This document shows positions 11,546-24,432 of a DNA stretch of 64,000 bases, in pieces. The stretch is from positions 4,233,501 through 4,297,500 of the forward strand of contig WPIO01000003.1 in assembly GCA_009760855.2 (NCBI GenBank). The letters run 5' to 3'. Each line of letters starts with the position of its first letter. Position 1 is the stretch's first letter. Source of the DNA: Cristatella mucedo. Its lineage: Eukaryota; Bryozoa; Phylactolaemata; Cristatellidae. A program made the position numbers and the translations under genes. Below the pieces are notes generated by a model. The model worked only from the letters and a program-made list of their open reading frames with translations. It was not told the DNA's origin and made no database searches.

Positions 11546-13904
11546 TTATACAGCTTCAGTGCTGGTCCAAAAAATCAACTCATCCTGAGGATTTACTTAT
11601 TTCTCAATAATATATGGTTTGCATGAGCTAGCAATTTTGGTAACAAATCGGATATATTACCAACCTAGTTATCTTAGTAGATAAAAATATGCACAACGAT
11701 ATTGCTTTTATAATAACTTGGGCGATTTCTGGCTATCGGCATAGTCCCCATTCTCGACAGATATTATTTTCTATTACCGTCGGAACACCGCGAAGGAAGA
11801 TTTCTTAGATGCCTCTAATTTACGACTCGACGAACATTTATCGCACCAACTGATGTTGGCATTTTTTCAGCTATCATTGATTGTTTGAAGCATCCTAATT
11901 TGAGCATTCACAACCATACGTTTGATATGGTTTGAAGTTGCTAAAATTTGCTGACGCGGTAGAAAGGAAAAATCGAACGGCATTTTTTGGGAAACAAGGA
12001 ATTAAAGAATTCTCACAAATTTCGTTCTGGTTTTTAACTACCTCAGTTTGCTAACTGCATGCACCAAATTAAATCACTGGCTCATAATTTTAGGGAACAC
12101 ATTACAACCATGCAGGTCACCATGGTTTTGGCCTCTTACGTGTTTTCCAAGACTTCTAAAGCAGTGTTATTGTGCTCAACGGCTCTTTTCTCATCAGGAA
12201 ACGTGGTGAGCTGGTTTCTTGCTCTAATTGCACTACCGAAATCTTGCATTACTTGCATTTCTTGCACTACCACATTCTCAAACCTGATCTGGCTTGTGTA
12301 TGTACATGCGAAAAACAAGAAGACTCAAACCTGGAACATTCCCCAAACTAGTGCCCGGCACAGTTGTTCCAGTGCATTTTTTTTAGAGAGGTGTATCTGG
12401 CACATCCGCAAAATCTTACTTCACCGTTTTCTGATTGGGCTACCGAAAACTTTCCTTCGAAAGCCGAAACTGTTTCCGCACGCAAGGAAAACCGCCAAGC
12501 ACGTTAACTGTGCATGTTTTTCCGCACCTAGTAGTCAAACCGAGGTGGCAGCAAGCCCAATCTGGTGCATTTACTGCTTTCTCATATTAATCTTGCCATG
12601 CGGCAGTATTTTTGGATGTAATTTTGTAAAACTCAGTGCAACTGTGTTAGTTTCCACGACGCGTAGATTTCCAGGGCCAGCAATGTACACATCTATGTAT
12701 ACAGACATTTATTATTATTCGTATTTTTATTAGTGTTATTGTTTAGCCGAGCTACGGGGTTTTATGATATTGGCCTCAGAATAATCAATATATAGGTTGC
12801 TATTGTTCGAAGAACTGCGTCTTTTCTTTATTCTTAGACTCCACCTATGCCGCTCACAATTTTTAAGTTAGCCAAGTCTTAAACAGGCGATGGTCATATG
12901 CGCCACTCAGTGAGTAGCATTTGCAATTTTCTTTTGGTAAGAATTTGTTAAAACTGCGTGAGCTGATCTGTATGGCGTCATTCGCTGCAGCATCGACAGT
13001 GAGTGCTTGGCGGGCGGCCAGGACTTACAATCACGTGACCAACTTTCGTTAAAGTTACACCTCAATGAAAGGTGACGACTCTCCGAAGCAGCAGCAAGTG
13101 CAAGCAGATACGCAGACCATAACCAGCGTCTATTAAATCGTTGCCGTAAAAAAACGCTGGCGAACTTGAAATTTTCGCTATTAAGCACTAGCACGTAATG
13201 GAAACGTTGGCCATACATTGCCACAATACATTGGCCACATTATGAATGACGAGATATTATTCGCGGTTCCTAAAAATAAAGATTAGGAACCGGTTATGTC
13301 GCAATCTACGGTTAGGCGGCTTAAAAAGCCCAAGTCAGGTAATAGGCTGTCAGCTGCGCCCAGGGCGATGACTTACTCAGTAGTCCTCAGGGCTTTCAAG
13401 TGAGTTGTGCACAATGGCTGGTGCTGGACACCTGCATTCCTATGTGGCTATCGCATGGAATGTCATGTGCAACGGAAATTGATAGTTTTATTAAGGTACG
13501 GCGCTCTTTATTGATGCCGTGCTCAGCTAGTCGGAATACCTGCTTGTATTGGTCGTGCACCTACGACTCGCTAGTCATGCTTCACGGCCCAGGCTTAACG
13601 GGATTTGTCACGCGCAGGCAAGGACTAGCACCGCACCCCGTAATGTAATAAAACCGGCTGTTTCGGTCAAAGCATTCTAGTCCGTGATTGACTGAACTGG
13701 TAGATTATTGCACTAACATACAGTTACAAATTTGAGTGCCTCGGATCATAAACACACTTAATAGTACTCATTATACACGGAGAGAGAATAACCTCCGCAC
13801 GAAAAAATGTGCTCTACTGCCAACTACGACCGGACTGTTAAAATGAAGCTAATGAACTACAACGGAGCGAACTAAGAGATGCTCCTTAATACGTTTCTTT
13901 TGCA
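11546..13904. other. Unassigned stretch with one long orphan frame
   Basis: The notable item is a 224-codon open + frame at 12059-12733 starting at an ATG, with an overlapping minus frame at 12136-12318. The + translation is Ser/Cys/Leu-rich with no domain I recognise. A 9-bp inverted repeat (13264-13272 with 13284-13292) could form a small hairpin. Nothing else is supported. Confidence 0.35.
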
Positions 13905-13978
13905 GCACATCAAAAGTGCTTAGGAATTGATTTAGTTCTGTTAAGAAGCTATGCAAATGTCTTATTATTGTTATTAGC
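13905..13978 (+). mobile_element. LINE/SINE 3' end fragment
   Basis: A diverged copy of the shared tail ('agtgcttaggaattgatttagttctg...gctatgcaaatg') is followed by (TTA)n. The part upstream cannot be assigned. Confidence 0.5.
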
Positions 13979-16139
13979 ATTTCATGTTTCCAGGCAACGG
14001 CCCGTTACTATACCATGGCATTGGCGAGAGAATTGGCTTCTTGCGTTCCAAGGAGGAAGCAGTTATATATAAATAGCATTGGAGTGCTGCAAGCTTGTGC
14101 CTCGCGGTTCCTAACTCGCCGCAGAGGATTAAGACCAACAATAGCAATGCCTTTAAGCCCCCATCCTGGTGCGAGGCAACAGTCATCTGAGCACTAAGCC
14201 CGGCCGCTGCGGGCAAAGGAAGTCGACAGGCGGGCAAAGGACGAAATGGGTTCTTATTCCGGAGTGCAATAGCAAATGGAAACGTACCTAAAATTTCATC
14301 ATCAATATCGAATTATAAAATAAATAAAAATGATAGCCAAAATTTAAACACGAAAGGTGCCTTAATGCACGTAGTCCAGTCATACCCGACCTTTCCGGTC
14401 ATCAGGGCATGACCTTCCGCTCCGTGCCCACTGCAGAGCTACAAGGCTCGGCAATTTGGCAAGATTCGCTGTATGCCCGACCCCCTCACGGCCGCTAGGT
14501 ATTGCTGTCATTCAGTATGTGCTTGCTGCTGTTGACGGAGTTAGCGGTTTATTGTGATCGATGTGTCACAAATTTAGACTGTATATACTGTCAGTTACCG
14601 TTTTCGCCGATGTACTGCTGCTCATGCTAATGCCATTGCTTATGCTCGGTCGCCTTGTGTTTTGTTCAGCAGTTGTGTCAGTAGTTGTAGTAGTAGTAGT
14701 TCTGTTGTAGCAGTAGTTCAGTTTGTGTCAGTCTCGTTTATGTTGTCTTTCGCAGCAGTAGGCAGGCTGCTAGTCTTAGCATCTAATAATTCCAGCAATC
14801 ATTCTTGCAGCGGGCAACAGAATGGTCCTATACTGCAGATGCCTTAATATAGCTGTGGATCCAGCAGAGGCTAAACTGGAATCAGTGAGCAATCTTAGTC
14901 TACCAGGTAAAGCTCGCAATACGTTACGTTTTGTTGTCGCTTGTATCCTTAGTCACTAGTATCTGTGCCCACTGCCAACCGCTTTTGCTTCGGCCATCGA
15001 ATTTCTTTTCAAACTGCGTTTGATCTTGAGGCAAGCTAGTTCGTGGCTTAGAGGGTTTGCTTAATCCCGTTCAGTTGCACACCCAATGTTTCCACAAGGA
15101 GTGCCATACGAGAGTGTCAACGGCTTAGGCGAACTCCTGAGCCGTCTTAGGCTTGCTTTTTTTCGAGTCGTGTTCTAGTTAAAATAAGCCATCTGCTGTG
15201 TTAACCTCGCATAGCAAGTTCACATTAATCTCACACTGGGTTAAATTTCAAATGATTGCCTTTTTATAGCAAGATTTATTTGGGTTCGATGACCGTGCTC
15301 AGCATTTTAGCGATTGTTCGGTGGGCACACACGGAAAGTCTCCCTAAGCCCGTAAAAACGGTAGCAGCTATCCATTGAAATCTGAAACAAACACCGTAGC
15401 ACTGGGTTTTCACAATACTAAGTAACATTTGTTTTCTGATGAGGCCCAGATCTTGCTCATCGCTAGGTTTGCCCTATTGAGTGTTTGCAGCACAAAGCAG
15501 CTCTTAAATCTCCCAATTTCTGAATTGTGGCAGAAGAGATCACATCTGGGAATCACTCATCGGATGCCACGCATATATCGATTTCGTATTTATTGGTAGT
15601 TTTAAAACGGCTATCTATGTGGTCAACTTATTTATCTGCTTCGAGGATTCCAACCATGAAATCTTCTGGATTCAGTGGATACTATCGTTGAACACTTTGC
15701 TCCAAACTTTGAACGATCCATCGGAAACAAATCATTGCGTAGTTCTACACATTTCCTGCGCTGGCACCTTCAAGATTGGCAGAGGTCTTTTGATGTTAGA
15801 GCATTCAGTTCATGCCACTATTTATACCGAAATTAGATTTTAACTGATTTGCACCAGAGTAATTGGTTCGTGGTGTAGCAATTGTCAGTTGATTAATGGC
15901 ATGTGCAGAATGAGCAATCGATTTCGTATGTCAAATTTACCTGTCCGTGGAGCACATCAATATGACTATATTTTTGAAGTTGGCAACACAACGGGTAACG
16001 TACATATGGGTCTGTGGTTCGGAGAATTTGCAAGCCAACCGTAAGGTCCCCTGCCATCTCTTGGCAAGGAACATGCATTTGCAAAAAATACCAAGCCTTC
16101 TTGAGCTTGTGAAGCGATGGAAAGCCTTTCCAGCATATA
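13979..16139. other. Gene-poor stretch
   Basis: This contains a short (GTA)n-like run near 14670-14720 and otherwise only short frames without a domain. No exon is supported. Confidence 0.35.
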
Positions 16140-16194
16140 TAAAGTGCGTAGACAGAGATTTAGTTCTGTCTGGACTGTATACAATTATCTGCCC

Positions 16195-16340
16195 CGGGGT
16201 CTTAGCACGGGGATGAGATTGTGTGCTCTCATTTCACGACCCAGGTCGTGGTTTTGATTCCTGCAGCAGGCAGTTATTTTTCTTCCCCACTACCAGCAAG
16301 AGTGATAGCTGCTAAGACTCTTCTGCCACTTTATACACAA
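16195..16340 (+). mobile_element. SINE family B copy (with a family A-type tail just upstream)
   Basis: A tRNA-like B box ('aggtcgtggttttgattcc' near 16243) precedes the family B body ('gtgatagctgctaagactcttctgcc'). A tail of the A type ('gacagagatttagttctg') lies just upstream at 16150-16170, suggesting one SINE next to or inside another. Confidence 0.55.
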
Positions 16341-16344
16341 GGCA

Positions 16345-16532
16345 ATCCACTAACCACATTTGCATGCTGACCCTGTGCATGTCACCCCTAACCATATTAT
16401 TCATTTTTTTTGTTTTTCAAGCATGATTTTACTTACCAGTCAATTGCATATCAATTTGCAGCAAATGTAAAGCGCCTAGAAAGAGATTAAGTTCTCCGAG
16501 GGCGCTTTATCAAGTGCAATATTATTATTATT
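16345..16532 (+). mobile_element. LINE family 1, 3' UTR only
   Basis: A well-preserved 3' UTR ('ccactaaccacatttgcatg' onward) with end box at 16470-16512 and an (ATT)n tail. It is nearly identical to the UTRs at 8145-8341 and 29575-29768, so this is a short, rather young insertion. Confidence 0.85.
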
Positions 16533-18084
16533 ATAATTCAATCAGCTGAAATTTGCCGACCACCTTAGACAATTGTAGACACCCATGACTATGGGATATT
16601 CGTCAAGTGCTTCAACTCATTTAGTCATTGCAACTGTAGCACTGCAAAGTGATGCACCTGCTATATGAGTGGGATGGGGGCATATTTACTAATGGCTGCT
16701 ATTGAGTTTCTGAATGCTGAAGCTGGCCAGTGTGCACGTAAATGCAGCCGCCGCTGATACTTGCTATGGGTCTTTGTGCTACCCAGTTTACTGTTCCACT
16801 GGAGGCACACCTGTAATGAATGGCTGGATGCTGCTGTTCTCCCACTGCAGGCTGACTTAGCTACAGGGCTGTCCATTGCAGACACACACCCTATCTTTGC
16901 TGTCCCTGCCTCCATCCCCCCTCATGTGGCAGCTGCGTTTGATCAGCTGACCTGTACTCAGTTGGTCAGCTGGAGCAGCAGGCTGGCAAATGTCCTAAGT
17001 CCCTTCTGGCTGCCAGTTAGACAAAGGGTTCAACCAATGAAGTTCTATAAGGATGCTTGATAACTGGGGTGCTCCCAAGCCTCCTGGCTACTGCCTCTAC
17101 CTGATGGCTCATCGAGGCTGCCAAGACCTTTACCCTTTGAATGTGAGTTCTGTGCTGCTAGATCAACTGGTTCTGCCTTGGGCCAACGTTGTTGGTGCTT
17201 GAAGCTCAGAATGATTTTCCGTATGGGTCAACACCCTGAAATACTCTGAGCTATCACCCTTAGATACTCTTGAGTTCCATTTGGACACCCGGGAGTTCAT
17301 CTGACCTGCGACCAGACTGGCTTTTTGATCAGCAGCCTGCTTTGAGGGCTGTTCCATTTGTCTTAAACCGAGCCATTTGTAATGTCACAGCTCTGATTTT
17401 AACAGGATAACGAAGAAATGTAGCTAGCCTTTTATTTTATTCTTCATGAGCATACTTTATTTTATGCAGAACTTGATATTTATTGTCTCTCTCTCTTGCC
17501 TATTGATCTGAACATGCTAATTGGTTTGGAACTCATCAGTGGACACTTCCATAGAAGCAATCAGGATTTTTAGCTTTCTAGCTGAGTGGGGTAGTGATCT
17601 ATACTATGGCTGTACTACTATTGGTGTCTTGTTTGGCCGGCTCAACGACACGATGACTGCAAGTTGATGCTACATGCATTGTGTGTGGGCGTAGTCAAGA
17701 TTACTTGTTTAAAATACATTGCTGGGTGACATCCCAGGGTTTGGCTAGCTTGGAAGGTAAACCGGGAAGAGCAGCCGGTTTGATGTGGACTCTTGATTGT
17801 TGGGGTGGGTGTCGACATCAATAACAGCAGAGCAAGTGCACTTGAAACGTATTTTAGCACCTTAAGCAGCTGAAAGACCTAGGCTCCACTTTTTTATGAT
17901 CACCTCTATGCCAGCCACTTGTTTCCGGTTTGCTTTGCCATATTAGTCTCGACTGTGCTGCCCGGCCATCTGTGCATGACGCAGCAGCTGGACGTCTGAG
18001 GCATGGAGTCTTTAGGGATTTTTTACATTGAACCAACCAAGTATAGATTCTCAAGTGCTTTTGAAACAGGCCTTACCGGTATAG
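16533..18084. other. Unassigned stretch with one exon-like segment
   Basis: At 16851-17027 a good acceptor (gttctcccactgcag) is followed by a GC-richer segment open in frame for 59 codons (beginning ADLATGLSIADTHPIFAVP). The putative donor (gttcaa) is poor and the protein is not one I recognise. The remainder shows nothing. Confidence 0.3.
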
Positions 18085-18232
18085 ATGTGGGGGAGGGGTC
18101 TGAGACCTGTACTTCATGACTTCGGTCGTGGGTTTGAATCTTGCAGCAGGCAATCCTACTGAAAGCAGGTTGGTAGAAGCTCAGGCTCTCCTGTGCTATA
18201 TAAATGAGGCTGTTAAACCAGCTAATTTTAGT
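18085..18232 (+). mobile_element. SINE family B copy
   Basis: The B-box region 'ggtcgtgggtttgaatctt' near 18123 and the family tail 'atgaggctgttaaaccagcta' (18203-18224) are both visible. Confidence 0.65.
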
Positions 18233-18473
18233 TGTTGGCCGACCCCCAAGACGATTAGCCAACTTCAAGTGCTCCTAAAGATACAGAGATTTTTGAGTGA
18301 CATACTCCACCCCCATCTTTTTCAGTTTAATGCATGTTTGTCGAGATACTTACACTCTGCCTCTCTGGGTCGCCACAGTGTCCTATCTGGTTCGTGCTAT
18401 GGCTCCTTCTTTGCTTGTGCTGACCTCTTCGATGCAGCAGAGATCCCCTTTAGTGGTAGTGGTGGGGCATGGT

Positions 18474-18600
18474 TGTGATAGTCGTGGTAGTGATAGTGGT
18501 AGTGATAGTGGTAGTAGTGATGGTTGTGGTAGTGATGGTGGTCGTATAGTGAAGGTGATGGCCATGGTGGTGTTGGTAGTGGTAATGGTAGTAAAGCCAT
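18474..18600 (+). repeat. GTGGTAGTGATA-type minisatellite
   Basis: Imperfect tandem units of GTGGTAGTGATA and GTAGTGATG produce overlapping His/Tyr-rich pseudo-frames on the other strand. Confidence 0.8.
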
Positions 18601-18691
18601 GGACCCTGGCAAAAGGTAGGTCGAAGGTCGCTGTATAACCAGCCAGAACCAGCTTGCACATGTGTGTTGTGGTGAGCTGTCGGCCCACACT

Positions 18692-18711
18692 TCTCTCTCT
18701 CTCTCTCTCTC
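18692..18711. repeat. (CT)n microsatellite
   Basis: A perfect CT run of about 20 bases. Confidence 0.9.
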
Positions 18712-19237
18712 GAGACTGTGCCGACCTCGGGTGCTGATAATGCATATGTTGTGCCTGTGTAGCATCGTGCCAACAGCAGCAAGAATGCTACTGCATCTGC
18801 ATCCATCATATTGCATCGATCGATATTACTGACGGTGTTGGCATTTTAACTTCAAAAAGCCTCAAAGGCAGTTAAATGCGCATGCACTATTTGCATTTGA
18901 CACTGTCATTGACACTGACGGTGTTTTGTAATTGCGTTGCTGTGCTAAGATTTGCCTTCCCATAAAAAGGGGGGAGCTCCATTGGTGTGGCCTAGTTTGC
19001 TGACTGAATGCATGGTTTTTTTTTCTGGTCGATCTCCTATCTTCTACTCTTCTTGCCGTGCACAGGGCGTTTATGGTGGGAGCATGGGGCAGAGTTTGGT
19101 GGTGGGGCAGCATTTCCATTGCTCTACTCTTCGGCGATTACCCACTACGTTGCCAAGATGAGTTCTTCATTATCGGTCTGGCCTGCTCCTGCCTTTTGGC
19201 TGACCTTTGTAATTAGTTCATGACTTAAATTGCTGCC

Positions 19238-19396
19238 ATGCCGTGCCTGTTGTGTGGCAGTGCAGTGTCTGATCCATTGAATTTGGCTTGGCCTCGGATG
19301 CCATTTTACCATCCATCACGGCGTCTGTGTGATCGAGCATATGCCGGGGATGGAGTAGGGGGTTCGACCAGTTCCAGTGGTCGGCCGAAGAAACCC
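19238..19396 (+). CDS. Candidate initial coding exon (unrecognised, Cys/His-containing)
   Basis: An ATG in a good initiation context (gctgccATG) opens 53 codons that end exactly at a GTGAGG donor (from 19397) in phase 0. The predicted peptide begins MPCLLCGSAVSDP and has C-x2-C and H-x5-C spacings that could bind zinc, then a Gly/Ser-rich stretch and GRPKKP. Its exit phase matches the entry phase of the exon at 25272. It could therefore be the first exon of the PRAS40-like gene, but I see no homology that proves this. It may equally belong to another gene or be chance. Confidence 0.25.
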
Positions 19397-21334
19397 GTGA
19401 GGGTCGGTAATACAAGTGTGTGGTACTCGTTAAATAACTGAAGGAGCAGGGTAGTTTACCAAATCTTATTTTTATCGTTTATCATTGCTAGCTTTTAGCT
19501 CTGCTTGGACCATCTACTTTATATACTTGATTACACTTTTTTTGCAAGAAGTTACTAGTGAGTGGTTAATACTTTCCCACTTCCAGATGCTGTGTATTGA
19601 GCATCACGGGCCATAAGCTTAGCTGCCATCTTTGCAGTGCTGTTTGACTATCTTCATTGGAGTTTTGAGTGTAGTTAATAATCTTAACCTAGGTATAGGC
19701 CTAGTGCAATGATTTTTCATAGTGTGGCTGCACAAAGCAAACTAATAGTTTCGTGCTAAAATAATTCCAAGTGATGACTAGTGGTGTACATCAATGCAAA
19801 CTGACAGCTGCTCTGGCTTTGTGTTATGTGCTTGAGAAAAATCTCAGCTTCAGCAGCCACCGGTTTCTCCTTGCTTTGCCTAGTTGCAAATGGAGACCTG
19901 CTATCTTATTTTTCATACATATCCTGGCTGCATGGTTCTGGATGTGCCTGAAGAGTTGAATTAAGCATGGTCAGTGTAGTCGAGGCTTGAATTAAGCATG
20001 GCCAATTTAGTTGATTAGAAATCCAAAACAGGGCCTGCCCAGATGTCAAGACTGACCTGGCTTGTCTTCGGTGGCACCTTGCTGGTCTGATGTGTCCCTC
20101 CTGAGCAACAAACATCAGAAGCACTCGGTTGTTAGGGGACCCGTCAGCTGCTGGCTGCTATCGCCTTTCAATACTTAGTACTGTTCCCCATCATTTTAAG
20201 CAGGTGCATATAAACTAATGGCATTGATAACTAACACTGCTGTCAGATCAATTATAGCTTCTCTAATGAAGTACTGCCAGTCCTGAGGCCACTTATAGGG
20301 GTAGATGATCACAACTGCTCCTTAATGTGTTTTTTCCTTTCCCATGGTTGGTGGCTGATGATGGATAATGCATGGGGGGACATGTTATGACCTGGTGCCC
20401 TGAGGTTTTTCTTTGGCCATTGTTGGCTATTGAAGTCCGGTATCTTGCTGAGGCATCGTGCAGTTTGTTGCCTCCACAGCTTTCTGACCTGCCCCAGTCA
20501 GGGTGGAGAGTTTCTCTGCTACTCCATCTAGCAGCAGGACAGCTTCATTGAATTAGTGAGCTGGTTGTTTATGTATATGGGTGTTGGTGTTCCCGTCGTT
20601 GGATATACTGTTGCCTTGTTGTGGTTAATTATATTTTGGAGGCTGCTGACAGCTCTCGTCGGTGTGGCTGTTGTATGTGCTCCGAGGTATGCTCCGGTTA
20701 GTGTGTGCATGCACGCTTGTAGATTGACAGATTCATGTCTATGGTTAGGTCACCTGCGTGTTAGCTTGACCTCTTGCTAGCTGCTTGCCTTGAAACTTCC
20801 TCATCATAATAATTTTTTCTTTTGGTAATATTGTAAAAGAAAAAAATATGCATAGATGTGGAGGAAGCACCAGCCAAATTTTTTCCATGGTTTAGTAACA
20901 CCTCCACTCGCAAGGCACACCGGAGCATTTGAGAGCAAAATGCATCTTGTCGTCCGAAGGAGCTGATTTCATTACCTTAAATATTTGAGTCCTGACTACA
21001 CTTGTAACGTGACAGACCTTTTCTATTTAGTTATTTTGTGCTTCAATCCACTTGTTCCTGGAGAGCCCCACTTCCTGCAGATACTATTACGACTTGTTGA
21101 TAAATTATGGGTGCACCTGTACTGCTGGCATATTCAATGGATTGCTTTGCTTTTTAGCCGACTTGAAGAGAAGTAACATCTGTCTTAGGTAGTCCTATCA
21201 AAACGACTTCCAGTATCTAATGTGACGAAGAATTAAGTATTTGCTGGTTTATCTGTAGCAAAGAGAAAATGTGCTATAGAGCTGTCATTCTATGCAGTCA
21301 TTTCGTGTTACCCTTAAAGGCCCATTAGGTATGG
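19397..21334. other. No supported gene
   Basis: A pyrimidine-rich acceptor at about 21050-21078 (cccacttcctgcag) is followed by short open frames in two phases. Nothing distinguishes it from chance. Confidence 0.3.
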
Positions 21335-21472
21335 TAGTTTCTCTTCATGACCGAGGCCCCGAGGTCGTGGGTTCGAATCCTGCTATGTGCAATTTTGCTG
21401 CTGCAAGTGCTGGTGATAGCCTTTAAGGCTCTTTTACTGCTATACAAAAGAGGCTGTTAAATCAGCAGTATT
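21335..21472 (+). mobile_element. SINE family B copy
   Basis: B-box-like 'gaggtcgtgggttcgaatcc' at about 21361-21380 is followed by 'gctggtgatagcctttaaggc' and the tail 'aaaagaggctgttaaatcag' (21445-21464). Confidence 0.75.
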
Positions 21473-21527
21473 TTGTGGAACGTATCCCTCATGATTTGAG
21501 GAGGCTTTCAGTGGCAGGAGGAGGAAG

Positions 21528-21680
<153 letters not shown>

Positions 21681-22019
21681 TAGTAACGGTTGTTTTTGGC
21701 TATCATTCAGTGTTATTCCAAGGTCTGCCTTATAAAACTAGGATAGCTTTCCCACTATCTTTCACGATGGGATATTTAAGTGCATGAGAGATTAGATATG
21801 CAATAGTTATGTATTTTAATAATGGCATATTGAGCTAGTGGTTCATCGATGAAGACCGTGACTACTTTCCAATAAAAGAAATCAGCTATACTTCTGGTTT
21901 AAAATTCTTGTGCTCTATGCAGTTATTTATGCTGGTCTCATTGTGTGTTGGTATGCCACCTGTGCACGGTGCACTGGAGTATGTGCAAGGTGCTTAGCAG
22001 TGTGCTGCAAGACAGGCAC

Positions 22020-22720
22020 AATCAAGGTCTAACACCCATTGTGTCATGATTAGACAAGCAAGCAAAAGCACGCAACAACCTTGCTTAAAACCAGTAAGAA
22101 AACGTTCAGGGGCATCGCTTAGTAGACCCCTGGTTTGTAATGCCCTCTGAGTCATGCCCGGGTGTTCACAGGGCACACAGGAACAAAACGACAAGTTCAC
22201 TGGGACACAGAAAAGGTTAGCAGAATAGAAACGTCTTTGCCGAGACTTAAATGATGCAAAGTTGATGCAAGTGGTGTCAGAAGCCATAAACTAGTGTCAG
22301 ACTTTTGGTGCGTACGAACTGAAGGCCTGACCACCCAAAGATTTCAGTTAGGTTCGAAGGACAATAAGACGGCTTGAATCCAAGGAGTGGGTGGTGTCAG
22401 AGTACACTGGAGAAGCAAGGAGGTATGATAGGTAGGCTTGTGCATGCGGATGTATCGACCTCTTAGCTAGACGGAGGATCTTGTTGAAGTCAGTTCGATG
22501 CTTGATAAGGAGACAGTGAAACTCAGACAGGAGTCGTGTGCTGTTCCAGTCACACTGTTGACGATAGACCAGACGGCAGCTGAGTTATGCACCGGTTGCA
22601 GACGATCAAGGGCACAGGCCAGGAGTACTGAATAAAGGGATTGCAGTAATCTAGACACGTCACAAGCACATGGTCTAGTTTTTCTGGCATACTTTTTTCA
22701 AGCAGGCTTGGATATCAGGT
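22020..22720 (-). mobile_element. LINE family 1 remnant
   Basis: On the minus strand the frame traces of the RT C terminus are visible (LQPVHNSAAVWSIVNSV near 22560-22610; NFASFKSRQRRFYSANLF near 22200-22270). No frame is intact. Confidence 0.6.
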
Positions 22721-22859
22721 TTGTCCATGCAAGCTTTCGAGAGTACCCTTGGGGTACTGCTTTATCGGTACCAATATTGTTTTTCTAAACTATGGAGGAT
22801 ACCATAGTTTTTATGATCTAGCAACTGAACATCCTTAATAAAAATAAATAATGTTATGT

Positions 22860-23260
22860 AGCACCACAGGAAAATAAAATATCTTTCTAGGTACGTATGC
22901 TGATTGATGCAAAGCTCGTGCAGGTCTGAGAGAAGTTTTATAATTTGGCAGTTGTGACTGTCACGACAGACGAGCCAGCTGCCGAGTTGTGCATCTCTGA
23001 GTGTCTTATTTCGCAGGCAGGAAGGATAGAACTGCAAAAGTCAAGATGAGATTCAAAGATGTATGGACTAACTTTGCTATGGTAACCTTACCTAAGCTTG
23101 CCAGAATTTGTGCCATATTACTTAGATGGAAGTAGGTGGAAGTGAGTGTATAGCCGATGTGGTCATCTATGATTTTGAAACTGGATACCCTGGCTCCGTG
23201 CAGAGGTTATAGGGGAGAGGATAGCTAAGCCAATTTGATTGTGAGGCTGTTCAGTTTCCA
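22860..23260 (-). mobile_element. LINE family 1 remnant, second piece
   Basis: The minus-strand trace QLGSWLVCRDSHNCQIIKLLSDLHE (about 22910-22985) corresponds to the family's QNSAARLVCRERRSCHITPLLADLHW block. Adjacent sequence to 23260 has the same orientation and decay. It may be the same element as the piece at 22020 with an intervening insertion. Confidence 0.6.
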
Positions 23261-24310
23261 ATTGTCACTAGGTTTATCCATAGCTCTTAGGTTGGTCTTG
23301 TCATTCAATTTAACAAAGTTGGATGCCATGCGTGTGTGATTATATACGCAGTAAAAGCTTCGAAGAGTTAAGAGACTGAGGTTCCGGAGAGCTTGGAGTG
23401 ATCAAATTACTTGACTGTGAGCTGATTGACAACTGCATAGGAATGAGAGTGTTGGCTGTGTTTGGCTATTACATCGCCGGCAAGAGGGAAAGTTTATAAA
23501 GCTTATTCACGTAGCAGTTTGTTTGAGTTTTTGGAACAACATCTTTTGCTCATTATCAGTTATTTAACTTGCACACAGTTCAAAACTGCATTAGCCCTGC
23601 CTGCTTTAAAGGCTTCAGAGGAAAATGTCGCTGCTGATACTTAGTGCAAAGCAGGCTGATTAATCTTTAAGAACGCCTTTGTAAATACTATTCGTGCCCT
23701 ATCTGGCTGACTTTGTTGGCTCATTCATATGCAGCGCTCAGCTTAGTGCTATCGAGAGTGAATCAACAGGACACTGTGCCTTCTTGACTCTCCCCAGCAG
23801 CACCTTGCATGATGGCTGTTTTCTGGCTTCAGTGACCCATCCCGGCAAAGAGTCACGTGTTCAGCAATCCCACGTGCACCTGAACTGTGCTTGCTGCCTG
23901 TTAATTATGCTAAAACCAAACCTGAAATTAATGCTGAAACCAAAGTCCAGGGAGGAAGCTACTGAGAATGAACCCATTAATGTTCTGCCGACACAGGACC
24001 ATAAGAAAATAGCTGCTGTGCACACTGTCCTTGAATTTATTGTATATCTGTGTCACCAATTCACACTTCCATGAGTTCTTTTTTTAGTACCTACTCTTGT
24101 CCAGACTTCTCTTGCTGGTGGCAAATATGGTACTATGATGACAGGACAGCTCAATATTGTAAGTAATAGTGAAGCTGTGTAACTGCGTTCCACCTGATTC
24201 TATGTTGTGGTTACTACAGTATTTAAGGCTGTCATGCTCTGACGTTTATATCAATCTAAGGAAACTATGTACTTACCATCAATCGAAATGGGTGTGCGTG
24301 TAATTCATTT
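23261..24310. other. No supported gene
   Basis: The 126-codon frame at 23694-24074 has an exon-like middle but no acceptor/donor pair that I trust. Confidence 0.3.
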
Positions 24311-24432
24311 GTATATCCCCCTAAGTGAACTTAATCTCTGTTCCGGCACTTCACATATGCCACGGGGCACGAGCCCACGACCTCGGCCAGACCTTGCTCG
24401 GGGTGAGCACATTAACCACCGGGGCAAGCCTG
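24311..24432 (-). mobile_element. SINE family A copy
   Basis: This is the reverse complement of the family. The tail 'taagtgaacttaatctctg' comes first, then the B-box region 'gggcacgagcccacgacctcg', then the head 'gagcacattaaccaccggggc'. Confidence 0.7.

Noticed and set aside
18383-18816. Overlapping minus frames with His/Tyr/Thr repeats
   Set aside because: Generated by the GTGGTAGTGATA minisatellite and the (CT)n tract.
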